DNA of 64,000 nt from Clostridiales bacterium UBA4039 (lineage in GTDB: Bacteria; Bacillota; Clostridia; Lachnospirales; Vallitaleaceae), in NCBI GenBank assembly GCA_002382805.1, contig DGAD01000008.1, positions 113,387 to 177,386 of the forward strand, read 5' to 3'. The notes under the pieces are model-generated. The model was not told the origin of the DNA and ran no database searches. It saw only the letters and a list, made by a program, of their open reading frames with translations. Both the position numbers and the translations under genes were made by a program. Shown piece after piece: positions 51,347 through 60,197 of the stretch. Position 1 is the stretch's first letter. The number at the start of each line of letters is the position of its first letter.

Positions 51347-53806
51347 ATGATAACCTACCAATATGAATACACTAGCTCAAATGAACTTGAAAATTACTTA
51401 CGCACTTTAAACTTAAGTGAAAACAATCGCCATCTATTTCAAATTTATTCAAATAAATGTACCAGTGACTTTCAGGAAATTTATACAAAAATCACAAATC
51501 AATTACCAAACGCTCAAGTTGTCGGCGCTAAGACAAATGGGCTCATTTATAATGGAAAAGTATGTCATGATAAAACCATTATCGTGCTCAGTGTTTTTGA
51601 ACGCGTACATTTTCATCTGATTTCTCAAGACAAGTTACCTATTAATGAAGTCAACCTCCCCGCCAGCGTATCAAATGCACCTCTTGACCCCTCTTATATT
51701 CAAATGATCAGCACCCTCTCTATTCATCAAAATCAGGTGTTACTTGATACCTTTAACGAGATACTTCCACAAGCCACTGTGGGAGGCGGCATTATTAGCA
51801 TTGACCCATCCGCTGATGAAGATGCATGCTTATTTGAAAACGGACATTTTTTTGAGCATGGATATATCGGTGTAATCTTTAAAAGTCCTTGCCTTGACTT
51901 TCATGATTTTTATACCACCCATATTATATCTATTGGGCGCGAACATAAAATCACAAAAGCTCATGGGCACTACATTGAATCTATTGATCATATCCCTGCT
52001 CGCCAGTTTTACAAAAGCTATCTAGGTGTTGACGTTGGTCAAGTGGAAAAGATTGGCCATAAATTCCCACTGGTGCTTCATCATGATAGACTTGCGCTTC
52101 CAACAACGGTGACCTTAGCAGATCAACAAGATGTACTTTACTCTGAAATCCCTGTGCATATCAATGATCAAATTACGCTAGGATATGGAAACCCTGGGTA
52201 TTTTGGCCAACAATTACGCCTTATCAAAAGTCATCTCCCCTCTATTCCATGCCAATATTTGGTGACTTTTTCTTCAAAGATACAAACCAATGAACTACTT
52301 CGCCATATTTCAGACTACAATATTCATCTACCTTTTTTTGGTATTTTGACCGACTATGAGTTTATCCATGAGAATAAGAAAAGTTATATCAGTACACATA
52401 GTACATCCATCGTTACGATGGCTTCTGACAGCAGTTCCATGGTTTCTGAAAATAGTGAAGATATGTATGCACATCAAACTCAAGAAGAAATTGAACAATC
52501 CATTCTTTTAAAGCTTGTTGAAAATACTTCCAAGGAATTAAACACCTTGAATAAAACATTAGAAAAAATGGTCATCGAAAAAGCCGACCAACTGACAAAA
52601 CATTATTACCAAGATTCCCTGACACATTTGCCCAATCTTAACAAACTGACTGAAGACATTGCAACCGGAACGATTCAGGCACTTTGTCTTATCGATATCA
52701 GTGCATTTATTAATATTAATAATTTTTATGGAACTGTCATTGGAAATAAAGTTCTTATTGAACTTGCCAATTTGATCACCAAATATGACGATCAAAATGC
52801 TTTTAAGACCTACCGAATACATTCAGATATTTTTGCTGTTGTCACCTATGACTCTAGCTTAAAAGTGTTTACAAATCGAATGCGTCTTCTTCAAAAAAAG
52901 ATACATAAGCATTGCTTTGTTAATAAAAACCACAAAATATATATTAATACGACGTTTGCAATTTCTTCCATGCAACTTTCACTTTATGAAAATTCAAGCA
53001 TGACATTGGAGCATGCAAAGTCAGAAAAGATTTCTTTTTTAGTTTATAATGAAAACTTAAAAATTGAAGAGTCCATTATCTCTAATTTGACTTGGACTTC
53101 TATTATTCGAAATGCTATTGAGGAAGATCGAATCATTCCATTTTTTCAACCGATCTATAATAATTCAATCGATAAAATTGATCGATTTGAAGTTCTCATG
53201 CGACTCGTAGATGAAGATGGCAACATTGTTAGCCCCTTTCAATTTTTGCCTATTGCTAAAAAGGCCGGCTTATACAACCGCTTAACTAAAATAATAATCA
53301 TGAAATCTTTTGAGTATTTTAGTAATAAAGACTATAAATTCTCTATTAACTTATCTGTCGAAGATATTTATCACGACTTGACACGTCAATTTATCTATAA
53401 CCAACTAATGGCCTTTTCTCGACCACATAATGTTATCTTTGAACTTGTTGAATCTGAGGGTATCGAAAATTATACCACTATGTCCGACTTCATCAAAGAA
53501 GTAAAACGTTATGGTGCTGAGATAGCCATTGATGATTTTGGCACCGGATTTAGCAACTTTAATTATCTGCATAAGTTGGATGTAGACTGTATTAAAATCG
53601 ATGGAAGTATTATTCAGCAAATGCTGACGGAACCATCCGCCGAACTTGTTGCAGAAACGATTGTAAGGTTCGCTTCAAAACTAGGGATAGCAACCGTTGC
53701 AGAATACGTCTCTGATGAGGCTATTTTCAATAAAACCAAAGAAATTGGAATCGGGTATTCCCAAGGATATTTTATCGCACGCCCGGGTTCTGATATTGTG
53801 ATGTAG
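51347..53806 (+). CDS. FIST-GGDEF-EAL protein, predicted cyclic-di-GMP phosphodiesterase
   Basis: 819 residues without membrane segments. Residues about 35-190 are a FIST_N sensor domain and 210-355 a FIST_C domain, proposed to bind amino acids or other small ligands. A short coiled coil follows (LNTLNKTLEKMVIEKADQL), then a GGDEF-like domain (420-555) whose signature reads RIHSDIF, so it should be inactive. The EAL domain (585-815) is intact: FEVLMRLVDEDG, NLSVEDIY, FELVESEGI, IAIDDFGTGFSNFNYL, CIKIDGSII, AEYVSDEAIF and GYSQGYF are all present. It is followed by pepF after 10 bp, so the two are probably one transcript. Confidence 0.9.
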   Translation: MITYQYEYTSSNELENYLRTLNLSENNRHLFQIYSNKCTSDFQEIYTKITNQLPNAQVVGAKTNGLIYNGKVCHDKTIIVLSVFERVHFHLISQDKLPINEVNLPASVSNAPLDPSYIQMISTLSIHQNQVLLDTFNEILPQATVGGGIISIDPSADEDACLFENGHFFEHGYIGVIFKSPCLDFHDFYTTHIISIGREHKITKAHGHYIESIDHIPARQFYKSYLGVDVGQVEKIGHKFPLVLHHDRLALPTTVTLADQQDVLYSEIPVHINDQITLGYGNPGYFGQQLRLIKSHLPSIPCQYLVTFSSKIQTNELLRHISDYNIHLPFFGILTDYEFIHENKKSYISTHSTSIVTMASDSSSMVSENSEDMYAHQTQEEIEQSILLKLVENTSKELNTLNKTLEKMVIEKADQLTKHYYQDSLTHLPNLNKLTEDIATGTIQALCLIDISAFININNFYGTVIGNKVLIELANLITKYDDQNAFKTYRIHSDIFAVVTYDSSLKVFTNRMRLLQKKIHKHCFVNKNHKIYINTTFAISSMQLSLYENSSMTLEHAKSEKISFLVYNENLKIEESIISNLTWTSIIRNAIEEDRIIPFFQPIYNNSIDKIDRFEVLMRLVDEDGNIVSPFQFLPIAKKAGLYNRLTKIIIMKSFEYFSNKDYKFSINLSVEDIYHDLTRQFIYNQLMAFSRPHNVIFELVESEGIENYTTMSDFIKEVKRYGAEIAIDDFGTGFSNFNYLHKLDVDCIKIDGSIIQQMLTEPSAELVAETIVRFASKLGIATVAEYVSDEAIFNKTKEIGIGYSQGYFIARPGSDIVM

Positions 53807-53815
53807 GAGGAACAT

Positions 53816-55573
53816 ATGAAAAACTGGGATTTAACACCATTATATTCAAATTTTAATTCACCTGAGATTACGAAAGATTTTGAACAGGTTACAACCTTGA
53901 TTCATCAGGTACAAGACGAAGTCTCGACCTTAGATACTCAATCTCCCAAGTTAGGACAAGCACTAGTATCCATTCAAAAAAAACGGGATACACTTGAAAA
54001 TCTTCTTGGTCGATTGCATAATTTTGGTCATCTTGCCTATGCAACCGATACGACAAATCATCCGGCCGCTACTTTGATTGAAAAAGTTGAAGCTATTTTG
54101 CCTAACTACACTCTATTGCAGGTACAGCTGACCATGTTCTTAAAAAAAATCACTGATTTAGACGCACTCATTGCATCTACGCCAGAGTTATCAGAGTATG
54201 CTTTTGTACTAAATGAAGCAAAAAAAGCAAGCAATCACCTGCTTAGTCAAGATGAAGAACTTCTTCTTGCACAATTAACAACTACCGGCTCCTTAGCCTG
54301 GGGACGTCTACAAGATCAGATCGTCTCTTCTCTCACAGGAGAACTGGATACTACCCCTGTAACATTAACCACACTACGTTCCAAAGCTTATGATAATGAT
54401 GCCTCTATCCGCAAAAGCGCCTATGAAGCTGAGTTGGCTGCTTATATAAAAAAAGAACGGGAATCTGCTGCAGCTCTTAATGCAATAAAAGGCGAAGTAA
54501 TCACTGTAGCTAACAAACGTCGCTACTCTTGCCCATTAGAAATGACACTCGAGGCTTCACGCATGGATCGTCAAACCCTTGATGCCATGTTAAGTGCCAT
54601 CAAAGAATACCTACCTTATTTCAGAGAATATTTGCTAAAAAAAGCTGAGATACTCGGACATAGCAATGGGTTGCCCTTTTATGACTTATTTGCCCCCATT
54701 GGACGTGTTGATATGCGCTATACATATGATGAAGCAAAGGCTTATATCATCAAACACTTTACACAATTTGATTCCAGTTTAGGTCAATATGCTCAAAAAG
54801 CATTTGATCAAAATTGGATCGATCCTTTTCCAAAAGACAACAAAGTAGCAGGTGCATTTTGTTCAAATATACACGCCATTGGAGAAAGCCGTATTCTTTC
54901 TAATTTTTCAGGTAGCTTTAGTGATATGACGACACTTGCACATGAACTTGGCCACGGCTATCATGGTGAATGCCTAAAAGATGCTCGACCTCTTAATGCC
55001 GACTACCCTATGCCTCTTGCAGAAACCGCTTCTATCTTTTGCGAAACAATCGTCTTTCAAGCTGCTCTTGAGAAAGCATCTTTGGAAGAGCAAAAGGTTA
55101 TACTTGAAAATGATCTTATGGGTTCAACTCAAGTTATTGTTGACATCTACAGCCGTTATTTATTTGAGACTGCACTGTTTGAAAAACGAAAAAACAGCTC
55201 TTTATCTGTTGATGAGTTAAAGCAAACAATGCTTGACGCACAAAAAGAGGCCTATGGAGAAGCCCTCGATCCAAATTATCTTCACCCATATATGTGGATG
55301 TGTAAACCACATTACTATGAAGCTTCAATGAATTTCTACAACTTTCCATATGCCTTTGGTCTTCTTTTTGCAAAAGGCTTATATCATATGTATCAAAAAG
55401 ATCCAGTTGCTTTTGTTCCGAAGTATAAAGCTCTATTGGAAGCAACCGGAGCACATTCCATTCATGATGTATTAAGCATTATGGGAATAGATTCACATGA
55501 TCCTAGCTTTTTCAAAAATTCACTTGAGTTAGTGAAAAAAGATATTGAAAAATATCTTGATATAAACGCTTAA
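53816..55573 (+). CDS. pepF: Oligoendopeptidase F (M3B zinc peptidase)
   Basis: Cytoplasmic zinc peptidase that cuts peptides of roughly 7-17 residues. The catalytic motif is TLAHELGHGYHGE (HExxH) near residue 380, with the downstream glutamate in LAETASIFCETIVF. The N-terminal oligopeptidase lobe (1-190) is normal. 585 residues, complete. AGGAGG five bases before the ATG. Its position behind the FIST-EAL gene suggests peptide or amino-acid status might be linked to cyclic-di-GMP, but that is inference. The 3' end overlaps the convergent dehydrogenase gene by 4 bp. Confidence 0.95.
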   Translation: MKNWDLTPLYSNFNSPEITKDFEQVTTLIHQVQDEVSTLDTQSPKLGQALVSIQKKRDTLENLLGRLHNFGHLAYATDTTNHPAATLIEKVEAILPNYTLLQVQLTMFLKKITDLDALIASTPELSEYAFVLNEAKKASNHLLSQDEELLLAQLTTTGSLAWGRLQDQIVSSLTGELDTTPVTLTTLRSKAYDNDASIRKSAYEAELAAYIKKERESAAALNAIKGEVITVANKRRYSCPLEMTLEASRMDRQTLDAMLSAIKEYLPYFREYLLKKAEILGHSNGLPFYDLFAPIGRVDMRYTYDEAKAYIIKHFTQFDSSLGQYAQKAFDQNWIDPFPKDNKVAGAFCSNIHAIGESRILSNFSGSFSDMTTLAHELGHGYHGECLKDARPLNADYPMPLAETASIFCETIVFQAALEKASLEEQKVILENDLMGSTQVIVDIYSRYLFETALFEKRKNSSLSVDELKQTMLDAQKEAYGEALDPNYLHPYMWMCKPHYYEASMNFYNFPYAFGLLFAKGLYHMYQKDPVAFVPKYKALLEATGAHSIHDVLSIMGIDSHDPSFFKNSLELVKKDIEKYLDINA

Positions 55574-56532
55574 GTATTATTGACTTTATTTCTTGGCTTT
55601 CCTTGAAAAAAAGCTTCAATATTTTGATAAACTTCATTAAGCATTCGATTTCTTGACTCCACACTTGCCCATGCAATGTGTGGAGTTATTATTAGCTTAT
55701 TTTTATCCTTTAATCGCTGCATCGGATGATGTAACTTCATCGGTTCCTGTTCTAGCACGTCTAGCCCAGCTCGAAATATCCACCCTTCATTAAGTGCCTC
55801 AACCAACTCTTTTTCATTCACAATCGGACCGCGCCCAAAGTTCATCAAAATTGCCGTAGAACGCATCTTGCGAAATGCAGCACTATCAAAGAGATTCGTT
55901 GTCGCCTCTGTTAATGGTGCATGGATACTAATAATATCGGATTCCTGTAATAGCGTGTCAAAATCAACACGTCGATACTCTTTATGATCATGTTTTCCTG
56001 TAGTTGAATAATAGATGATGCGCGCACCAAATGTCGTTGCAATCTTTGCCACTTCTTGACCGATTGCTCCTAAACCAACAATGCCAAAAGTTTTCCCAGC
56101 AAGCTCATTCCATGTCATTGCATAATGCGAAAACTTAGTATCTTGGATATAGCGCCCCTGCTTGACATAATCGTCATATCCCGACATCGGAACTAACAAA
56201 TACATGAGCATCGCAAACGTTAGCGAAACAACACTTTGCGTTGAGTATCCTTTGATATTTGAGACACAGATACCACATGCATCTGCTGCCGATAGGTCTA
56301 CCGTATTTGTGCCTGTTGACGTTAGGCAAATAAGTTTTAGATTCGGTAGAGCACAAAGAATTTCTTCGGTATAGTGGATTTTATTGGATATCAAAACATC
56401 TGCATCATAACAGCGCTTAACTATATCTTCTTGAGGTGTATGCTTATATGTTATGACCTCTCCCAAACTATGAAAAGATGTATAATCCAGATCATACCCA
56501 AGCGAATCCGTATCTAATAAAACAATTTTCAT
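55570..56532 (-). CDS. D-2-hydroxyacid dehydrogenase
   Basis: NAD-dependent dehydrogenase of 320 residues. The nucleotide-binding motif is GIVGLGAIGQEVAKIA near 150, and the catalytic residues are Arg in MNFGRGPIVNE near 230, Glu in LDVLEQEPM near 258 and His in ITPHIAWASVESRNRM near 284. Closest in layout to glycerate/hydroxypyruvate reductase (HprA-like) enzymes rather than D-lactate dehydrogenase, but the substrate cannot be fixed from sequence. Start 28 bp after the histidine kinase gene, with AAAGGAG upstream, so it may be co-transcribed with the two-component system. Confidence 0.9.
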   Translation of the reverse strand: MKIVLLDTDSLGYDLDYTSFHSLGEVITYKHTPQEDIVKRCYDADVLISNKIHYTEEILCALPNLKLICLTSTGTNTVDLSAADACGICVSNIKGYSTQSVVSLTFAMLMYLLVPMSGYDDYVKQGRYIQDTKFSHYAMTWNELAGKTFGIVGLGAIGQEVAKIATTFGARIIYYSTTGKHDHKEYRRVDFDTLLQESDIISIHAPLTEATTNLFDSAAFRKMRSTAILMNFGRGPIVNEKELVEALNEGWIFRAGLDVLEQEPMKLHHPMQRLKDKNKLIITPHIAWASVESRNRMLNEVYQNIEAFFQGKPRNKVNNT

Positions 56533-56560
56533 ATTTTTGTCAAACTCCTTTTTAATGAAA

Positions 56561-57997
56561 TTATGGATTTACATGTAGTGGCAAGACAAGAATAAATTCG
56601 CTTCCTTTTCCAAGAGCACTTTTGACGCGTATCTTTCCTTTATGTCCTAGAATGATTACTTTTGCAATGGAAAGACCTAATCCATGTCCTCCGGTTTGAC
56701 GTGTTCTTGATTCATCCGAGCGATAAAAGCGTTCAAACAAATACGGTAGCGCTTCCTTTTCAATGCCAATTCCACTGTCTTTAATATGAATATGAACATT
56801 TTGTCCATGTGTATATGCGTGTAATGAGATCTCGCCTTTTTGTGGCGTATATTTAATCGCATTATCCATAAAGATTCGAACGGTTTGTTTGATTTTAATT
56901 TCATCTAGTGTAACTAAAAGCCCTTTGGGAACATCACACATGATGCGTTGATCTTTGTTATTAAGCATATTAAACTCTTTAACCGTACTGCATAAAAGTT
57001 CTGCCAAATCAAATGTCGAAAACTCAAACTGAAGCGTCTGATTATCTGAACGGACAAGCGTCAAGAGATTTTCCACTAATTGTTGCATACTTTTTGATTC
57101 ACTAATAATCGCTTCGATTGATTCGTCAATTATTTCCGGGTCTTTTTTTCCCCAGCGTTCCAACATTGAAGCATAGCCATTAATAATACTTATGGGTGTT
57201 CTAAGTTCATGAGAAACGTCCGACACAAAACTTTTTTGTTTAGAATAGTCTTTGTCCAATCGATCAAGCATGTCATTAAGCGTCAGCGCCAAATCCTTTA
57301 GTTCATACTTTGTCGCTTCCACATCCAAACGCAACTTTAGATTACTGATGGACACCTCTTCTGCCGCTTTTGTCATATGATAAATAGGATAAAGAACCTT
57401 CTTAACCCTTGCCCCCCCAATCATAGACATCATTACAAAACCGACAATATGGAAAATAATCAATAAAAAGCCTAAAATGACAAGCTCTGATTGATATAAT
57501 GTCAGTGGATAGAGTGCATAGATAACATATGTGTAATTGGCTTGATCCGAGCGATAGTATTGATTATCCAGGCGTTTAACAATAAGCTTTTCATTTGTCA
57601 AAAGCTTCATACGCCGAACGAGATCATAAGAAAAATCAAATGAATCAAAAGCACCAGTCGCAATGGTAAACTCCTGAACATTATTGGCAAAATCTGAATA
57701 CCCCGTTACTCTAAACGAGACATTGGAACTTAAGGTTAATTGATTCATCTTAATTTCAGTTTCTTGAAGCGAATATACGTCTTGGTTATATGCCAATAAA
57801 ATCCGACTAAGTTCATAGCTGTGTTCTTCCACTTCACCAGATATATTGTTAAATACAAAGATAATCGGAATGAACACAATGGATATAAGACTAATAAAAA
57901 AATACAGAATCAGATAGTCAAAAGTAATCTTGCGTCGCATGGATAAATGAAAATGTTGAAAGGTATTCTTAATTGCTATGGATATTCTATTCATCAT
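56561..57997 (-). CDS. Membrane sensor histidine kinase
   Basis: Two membrane helices (about residues 27-50 and 165-190) flank an extracytoplasmic sensor of about 120 residues. Then come a HAMP-like linker, the dimerisation domain with the phosphorylated His in FVSDVSHELRTPISIINGYASML, and the ATPase domain with N box (RIFMDNAIKYTP), G1 (IKDSGIGIEKEALP) and G2 (GHGLGLSIAKVII). The ATG at 57997 is used here (479-codon frame); an in-frame TTG at 58012 has the only nearby GAGGAG but no spacing. Overlaps the response regulator by 11 bp, so the pair is translationally coupled. Signal unknown. Confidence 0.92.
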   Translation of the reverse strand: MMNRISIAIKNTFQHFHLSMRRKITFDYLILYFFISLISIVFIPIIFVFNNISGEVEEHSYELSRILLAYNQDVYSLQETEIKMNQLTLSSNVSFRVTGYSDFANNVQEFTIATGAFDSFDFSYDLVRRMKLLTNEKLIVKRLDNQYYRSDQANYTYVIYALYPLTLYQSELVILGFLLIIFHIVGFVMMSMIGGARVKKVLYPIYHMTKAAEEVSISNLKLRLDVEATKYELKDLALTLNDMLDRLDKDYSKQKSFVSDVSHELRTPISIINGYASMLERWGKKDPEIIDESIEAIISESKSMQQLVENLLTLVRSDNQTLQFEFSTFDLAELLCSTVKEFNMLNNKDQRIMCDVPKGLLVTLDEIKIKQTVRIFMDNAIKYTPQKGEISLHAYTHGQNVHIHIKDSGIGIEKEALPYLFERFYRSDESRTRQTGGHGLGLSIAKVIILGHKGKIRVKSALGKGSEFILVLPLHVNP

Positions 57998-58673
57998 ATA
58001 TAATATATCCAACTCCTCTAACTGTTTTAATCATATCAACGCCATACTTTTGATCAATCTTTGAGCGTAAATAGCGAATATAAACATCGATGACATTGGT
58101 GTCACCATAATAATCATATCCCCAAACCTTCTCAAGAATTTTTTCACGGTCTAATGCTATGTTCTTGTTTTCCAGCAAATATCGTAAAAGTTCATATTCT
58201 TTTTTAGTCAGTTCAATAATGTCTTCTTTATATTGAACCTGATGTTTTATATGATCAACTTTTAATTCTTGGTAACGCAACACCTCAGCTGCTGCTGCCG
58301 GTTCTACCCCTTTACGTTTGATGGCAACACGAATACGAGCCAAAAGTTCTTCAATAGCAAAGGGTTTTGTCATATAATCGTCTGCTCCCATATCCAATCC
58401 CATAACTTTATCCGATACATCGTCTTTTGCGGTTAACATAATTATGGGTACACTTTCTTTGGCTTGCCTTAAGCGGCGGCATACTTCAATACCACTCATC
58501 CCAGGTAGCATCAAATCAAGAATAATAAGATCCGGAGCTTCATTTAGTGCAAGTTCAAGCCCCGTTCTTCCATCATAAGCCTTTAAGACCTCATATTCTT
58601 CATGACGAAGTTCCAACTCCAAAAAGCGGGATATTTTTTTTTCATCTTCTACAATTAATATTTTTTCTGACAT
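57987..58673 (-). CDS. OmpR-family response regulator
   Basis: 228 residues: receiver domain (Asp pair in ILIVEDEKKISR, phosphorylated Asp in LIILDLMLPGMSG near 53, Thr in MLTAKDD, Lys in YMTKPFAIEELLARIRVA) and a winged-helix DNA-binding domain with YDYYGDTNVIDVYIRYLRSKID. Typical OmpR/PhoB layout. It lies 8 bp after the UBA-like membrane protein gene and overlaps the kinase gene, so the three form an operon. Targets unknown; the neighbouring dehydrogenase is a candidate. Confidence 0.96.
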   Translation of the reverse strand: MSEKILIVEDEKKISRFLELELRHEEYEVLKAYDGRTGLELALNEAPDLIILDLMLPGMSGIEVCRRLRQAKESVPIIMLTAKDDVSDKVMGLDMGADDYMTKPFAIEELLARIRVAIKRKGVEPAAAAEVLRYQELKVDHIKHQVQYKEDIIELTKKEYELLRYLLENKNIALDREKILEKVWGYDYYGDTNVIDVYIRYLRSKIDQKYGVDMIKTVRGVGYIIYDE

Positions 58674-58681
58674 TTTGCCTC

Positions 58682-59269
58682 CTACTTATCAATGGTCACT
58701 TCGTAATAATCTTCACCCTCATCATTTGGCTGCTGGTTTTTCACTTCTTTGTCCGTTGACTTTTCCTGTGTAGCATCTAACTGTCCATCTTCCAATTGTA
58801 TCGGTTGGGTTGTGTCAAAGTCTTTGGCTTGCGTATCTTTTGCTTTATTGTGTTCCTTATTTTTCTTTTCTTTGTTGACGGTTCTATAAAAACGAAATGC
58901 TTCTTGTGTCTCTACTTTATGTAATTTAAGCTGGCATTCCGCTACAAGGGCAATGATAATAAAAATCACACCAATCGTTATTGTTTTGTCGACACCAATT
59001 ATGAAGAGTAAAATAAAAAACAAAAAGATAGGCATATCCATAAACACATCATCACTACGATAGACTTTTAGTCGATAGACAAATGTCGTACTGATTAAAT
59101 TCTCAATTCCTCGAAAAAAACGATGTGAAAAAGAATTTTGCTTTTTTCTAGCATAGGCTTCAGCCATATCAATATTACCACCGGCGCGGCGCACATAGCG
59201 CTCAGCATCTTCATAGGAAACATCTACACGCCGTTGCAACTCTCTTATCATTTTATCTGTAATAATCAC
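58682..59269 (-). CDS. UBA-like (DUF4342-type) membrane protein
   Basis: 195 residues. The N-terminus (MIRELQRRVDVSYEDAERYVRRAGGNIDMAEAYAR) is a UBA-like three-helix fold of the DUF4342 type. Two membrane helices follow (FLFFILLFIIG and IGVIFIIIALVAEC), then a long charged, Lys- and Glu-rich cytoplasmic tail with no recognisable domain. Starts on GTG at 59269 with AAGGAGG upstream. Being first in an operon with a two-component system suggests it is an accessory or input protein for the kinase; this is inference. Confidence 0.72.
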   Translation of the reverse strand: MIITDKMIRELQRRVDVSYEDAERYVRRAGGNIDMAEAYARKKQNSFSHRFFRGIENLISTTFVYRLKVYRSDDVFMDMPIFLFFILLFIIGVDKTITIGVIFIIIALVAECQLKLHKVETQEAFRFYRTVNKEKKNKEHNKAKDTQAKDFDTTQPIQLEDGQLDATQEKSTDKEVKNQQPNDEGEDYYEVTIDK

Positions 59270-59353
59270 GGTGGCACCTCCTTATCATTCTAGTTTTAAT
59301 TCTAGTATACGCTATGGTTATTTCATCGTGTTTAATATCACATTAGAAATTGA

Positions 59354-60196
59354 TTAAAAACTGCCGCCACTACCACCATGACTTCGTCCGCTGCTTCCCG
59401 TGTGCGTTCCACCTCCCGAACTTGAAGAGGATTTTGTCTCTATTTTTACGCGAGTTGTATTTTCTCGAATAAATCGGTCAGTTTGTCGTGTCAAACTAAA
59501 ACTTCCCGGCTTTTCATATGTTCGGTTTGTAATCGTTACGCTTCCTTTGCTTGCTCCTGTAATCACCCCTGTGATGACGGAAGCAATAATAATCGCCCCT
59601 AGATATGGCCATGGTGACGCTACCATGTCTTCTACCCTCGTCGAAACGGTCTCTTCTCTATATTGTACGCTACTTGTATCATCGCTATAGTCATACCCAT
59701 AGTCATCTTGTGAAGAATAATTTTGGGATGAAGCAGGGACTTCGTTTTCTATACCAATAATTAGATTTAAAAATTCCATTCCAGCTTCATAATACTCACC
59801 ATCACTTAGATAAGGGGACACACTATTTACCATGCTATTGGTCAAATGACTATATTGATTAATTGTATGGCTACCGGTAGTACTAATCCATAACTCCCTT
59901 GCATCCATATTTACAAGTAACAATATCCCCTCGTATTCCTCGCCAATCCCATAGCCATTATAATCAAAGAAATCATCCGCAAATTCCATTGAAGATTTCC
60001 CCTGTGTATCATCTGTAATTACAATAACTGCATCCATTAAATATTGGGTTTGAATGGTTTCAATGGTTGCTTGCAAGGATGCCTGTTCGTCCTCACTTAA
60101 ATAACCCATATCATCAATAACATTTTGCGTATCTGCATAGAGTACATGCAGCTGTAACATCATTAATAATACAATACCCAAAATTCCTTTACGCAT
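59354..60196 (-). CDS. ydjH: TPM-domain membrane protein (YdjH-like)
   Basis: 280 residues. A signal sequence (ILGIVLLMMLQLHVLYA, cleavage likely after that Ala) leads into a TPM domain (about 22-150; VIDDMGYLSEDEQASLQATI, and AVIVITDDTQGKS). Then a low-complexity stretch, a membrane helix (WPYLGAIIIASVITGVITG) and a Gly/Ser/His-rich tail. In B. subtilis YdjH forms a membrane complex with YdjG that recruits YdjI and PspA under envelope stress. Start at the ATG at 60196, next to the ydjG stop; an in-frame TTG at 60226 is possible. TPM domains may be phosphatases, but that activity is not established for this subgroup. Confidence 0.8.
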   Translation of the reverse strand: MRKGILGIVLLMMLQLHVLYADTQNVIDDMGYLSEDEQASLQATIETIQTQYLMDAVIVITDDTQGKSSMEFADDFFDYNGYGIGEEYEGILLLVNMDARELWISTTGSHTINQYSHLTNSMVNSVSPYLSDGEYYEAGMEFLNLIIGIENEVPASSQNYSSQDDYGYDYSDDTSSVQYREETVSTRVEDMVASPWPYLGAIIIASVITGVITGASKGSVTITNRTYEKPGSFSLTRQTDRFIRENTTRVKIETKSSSSSGGGTHTGSSGRSHGGSGGSF

Positions 60197-60197
60197 C

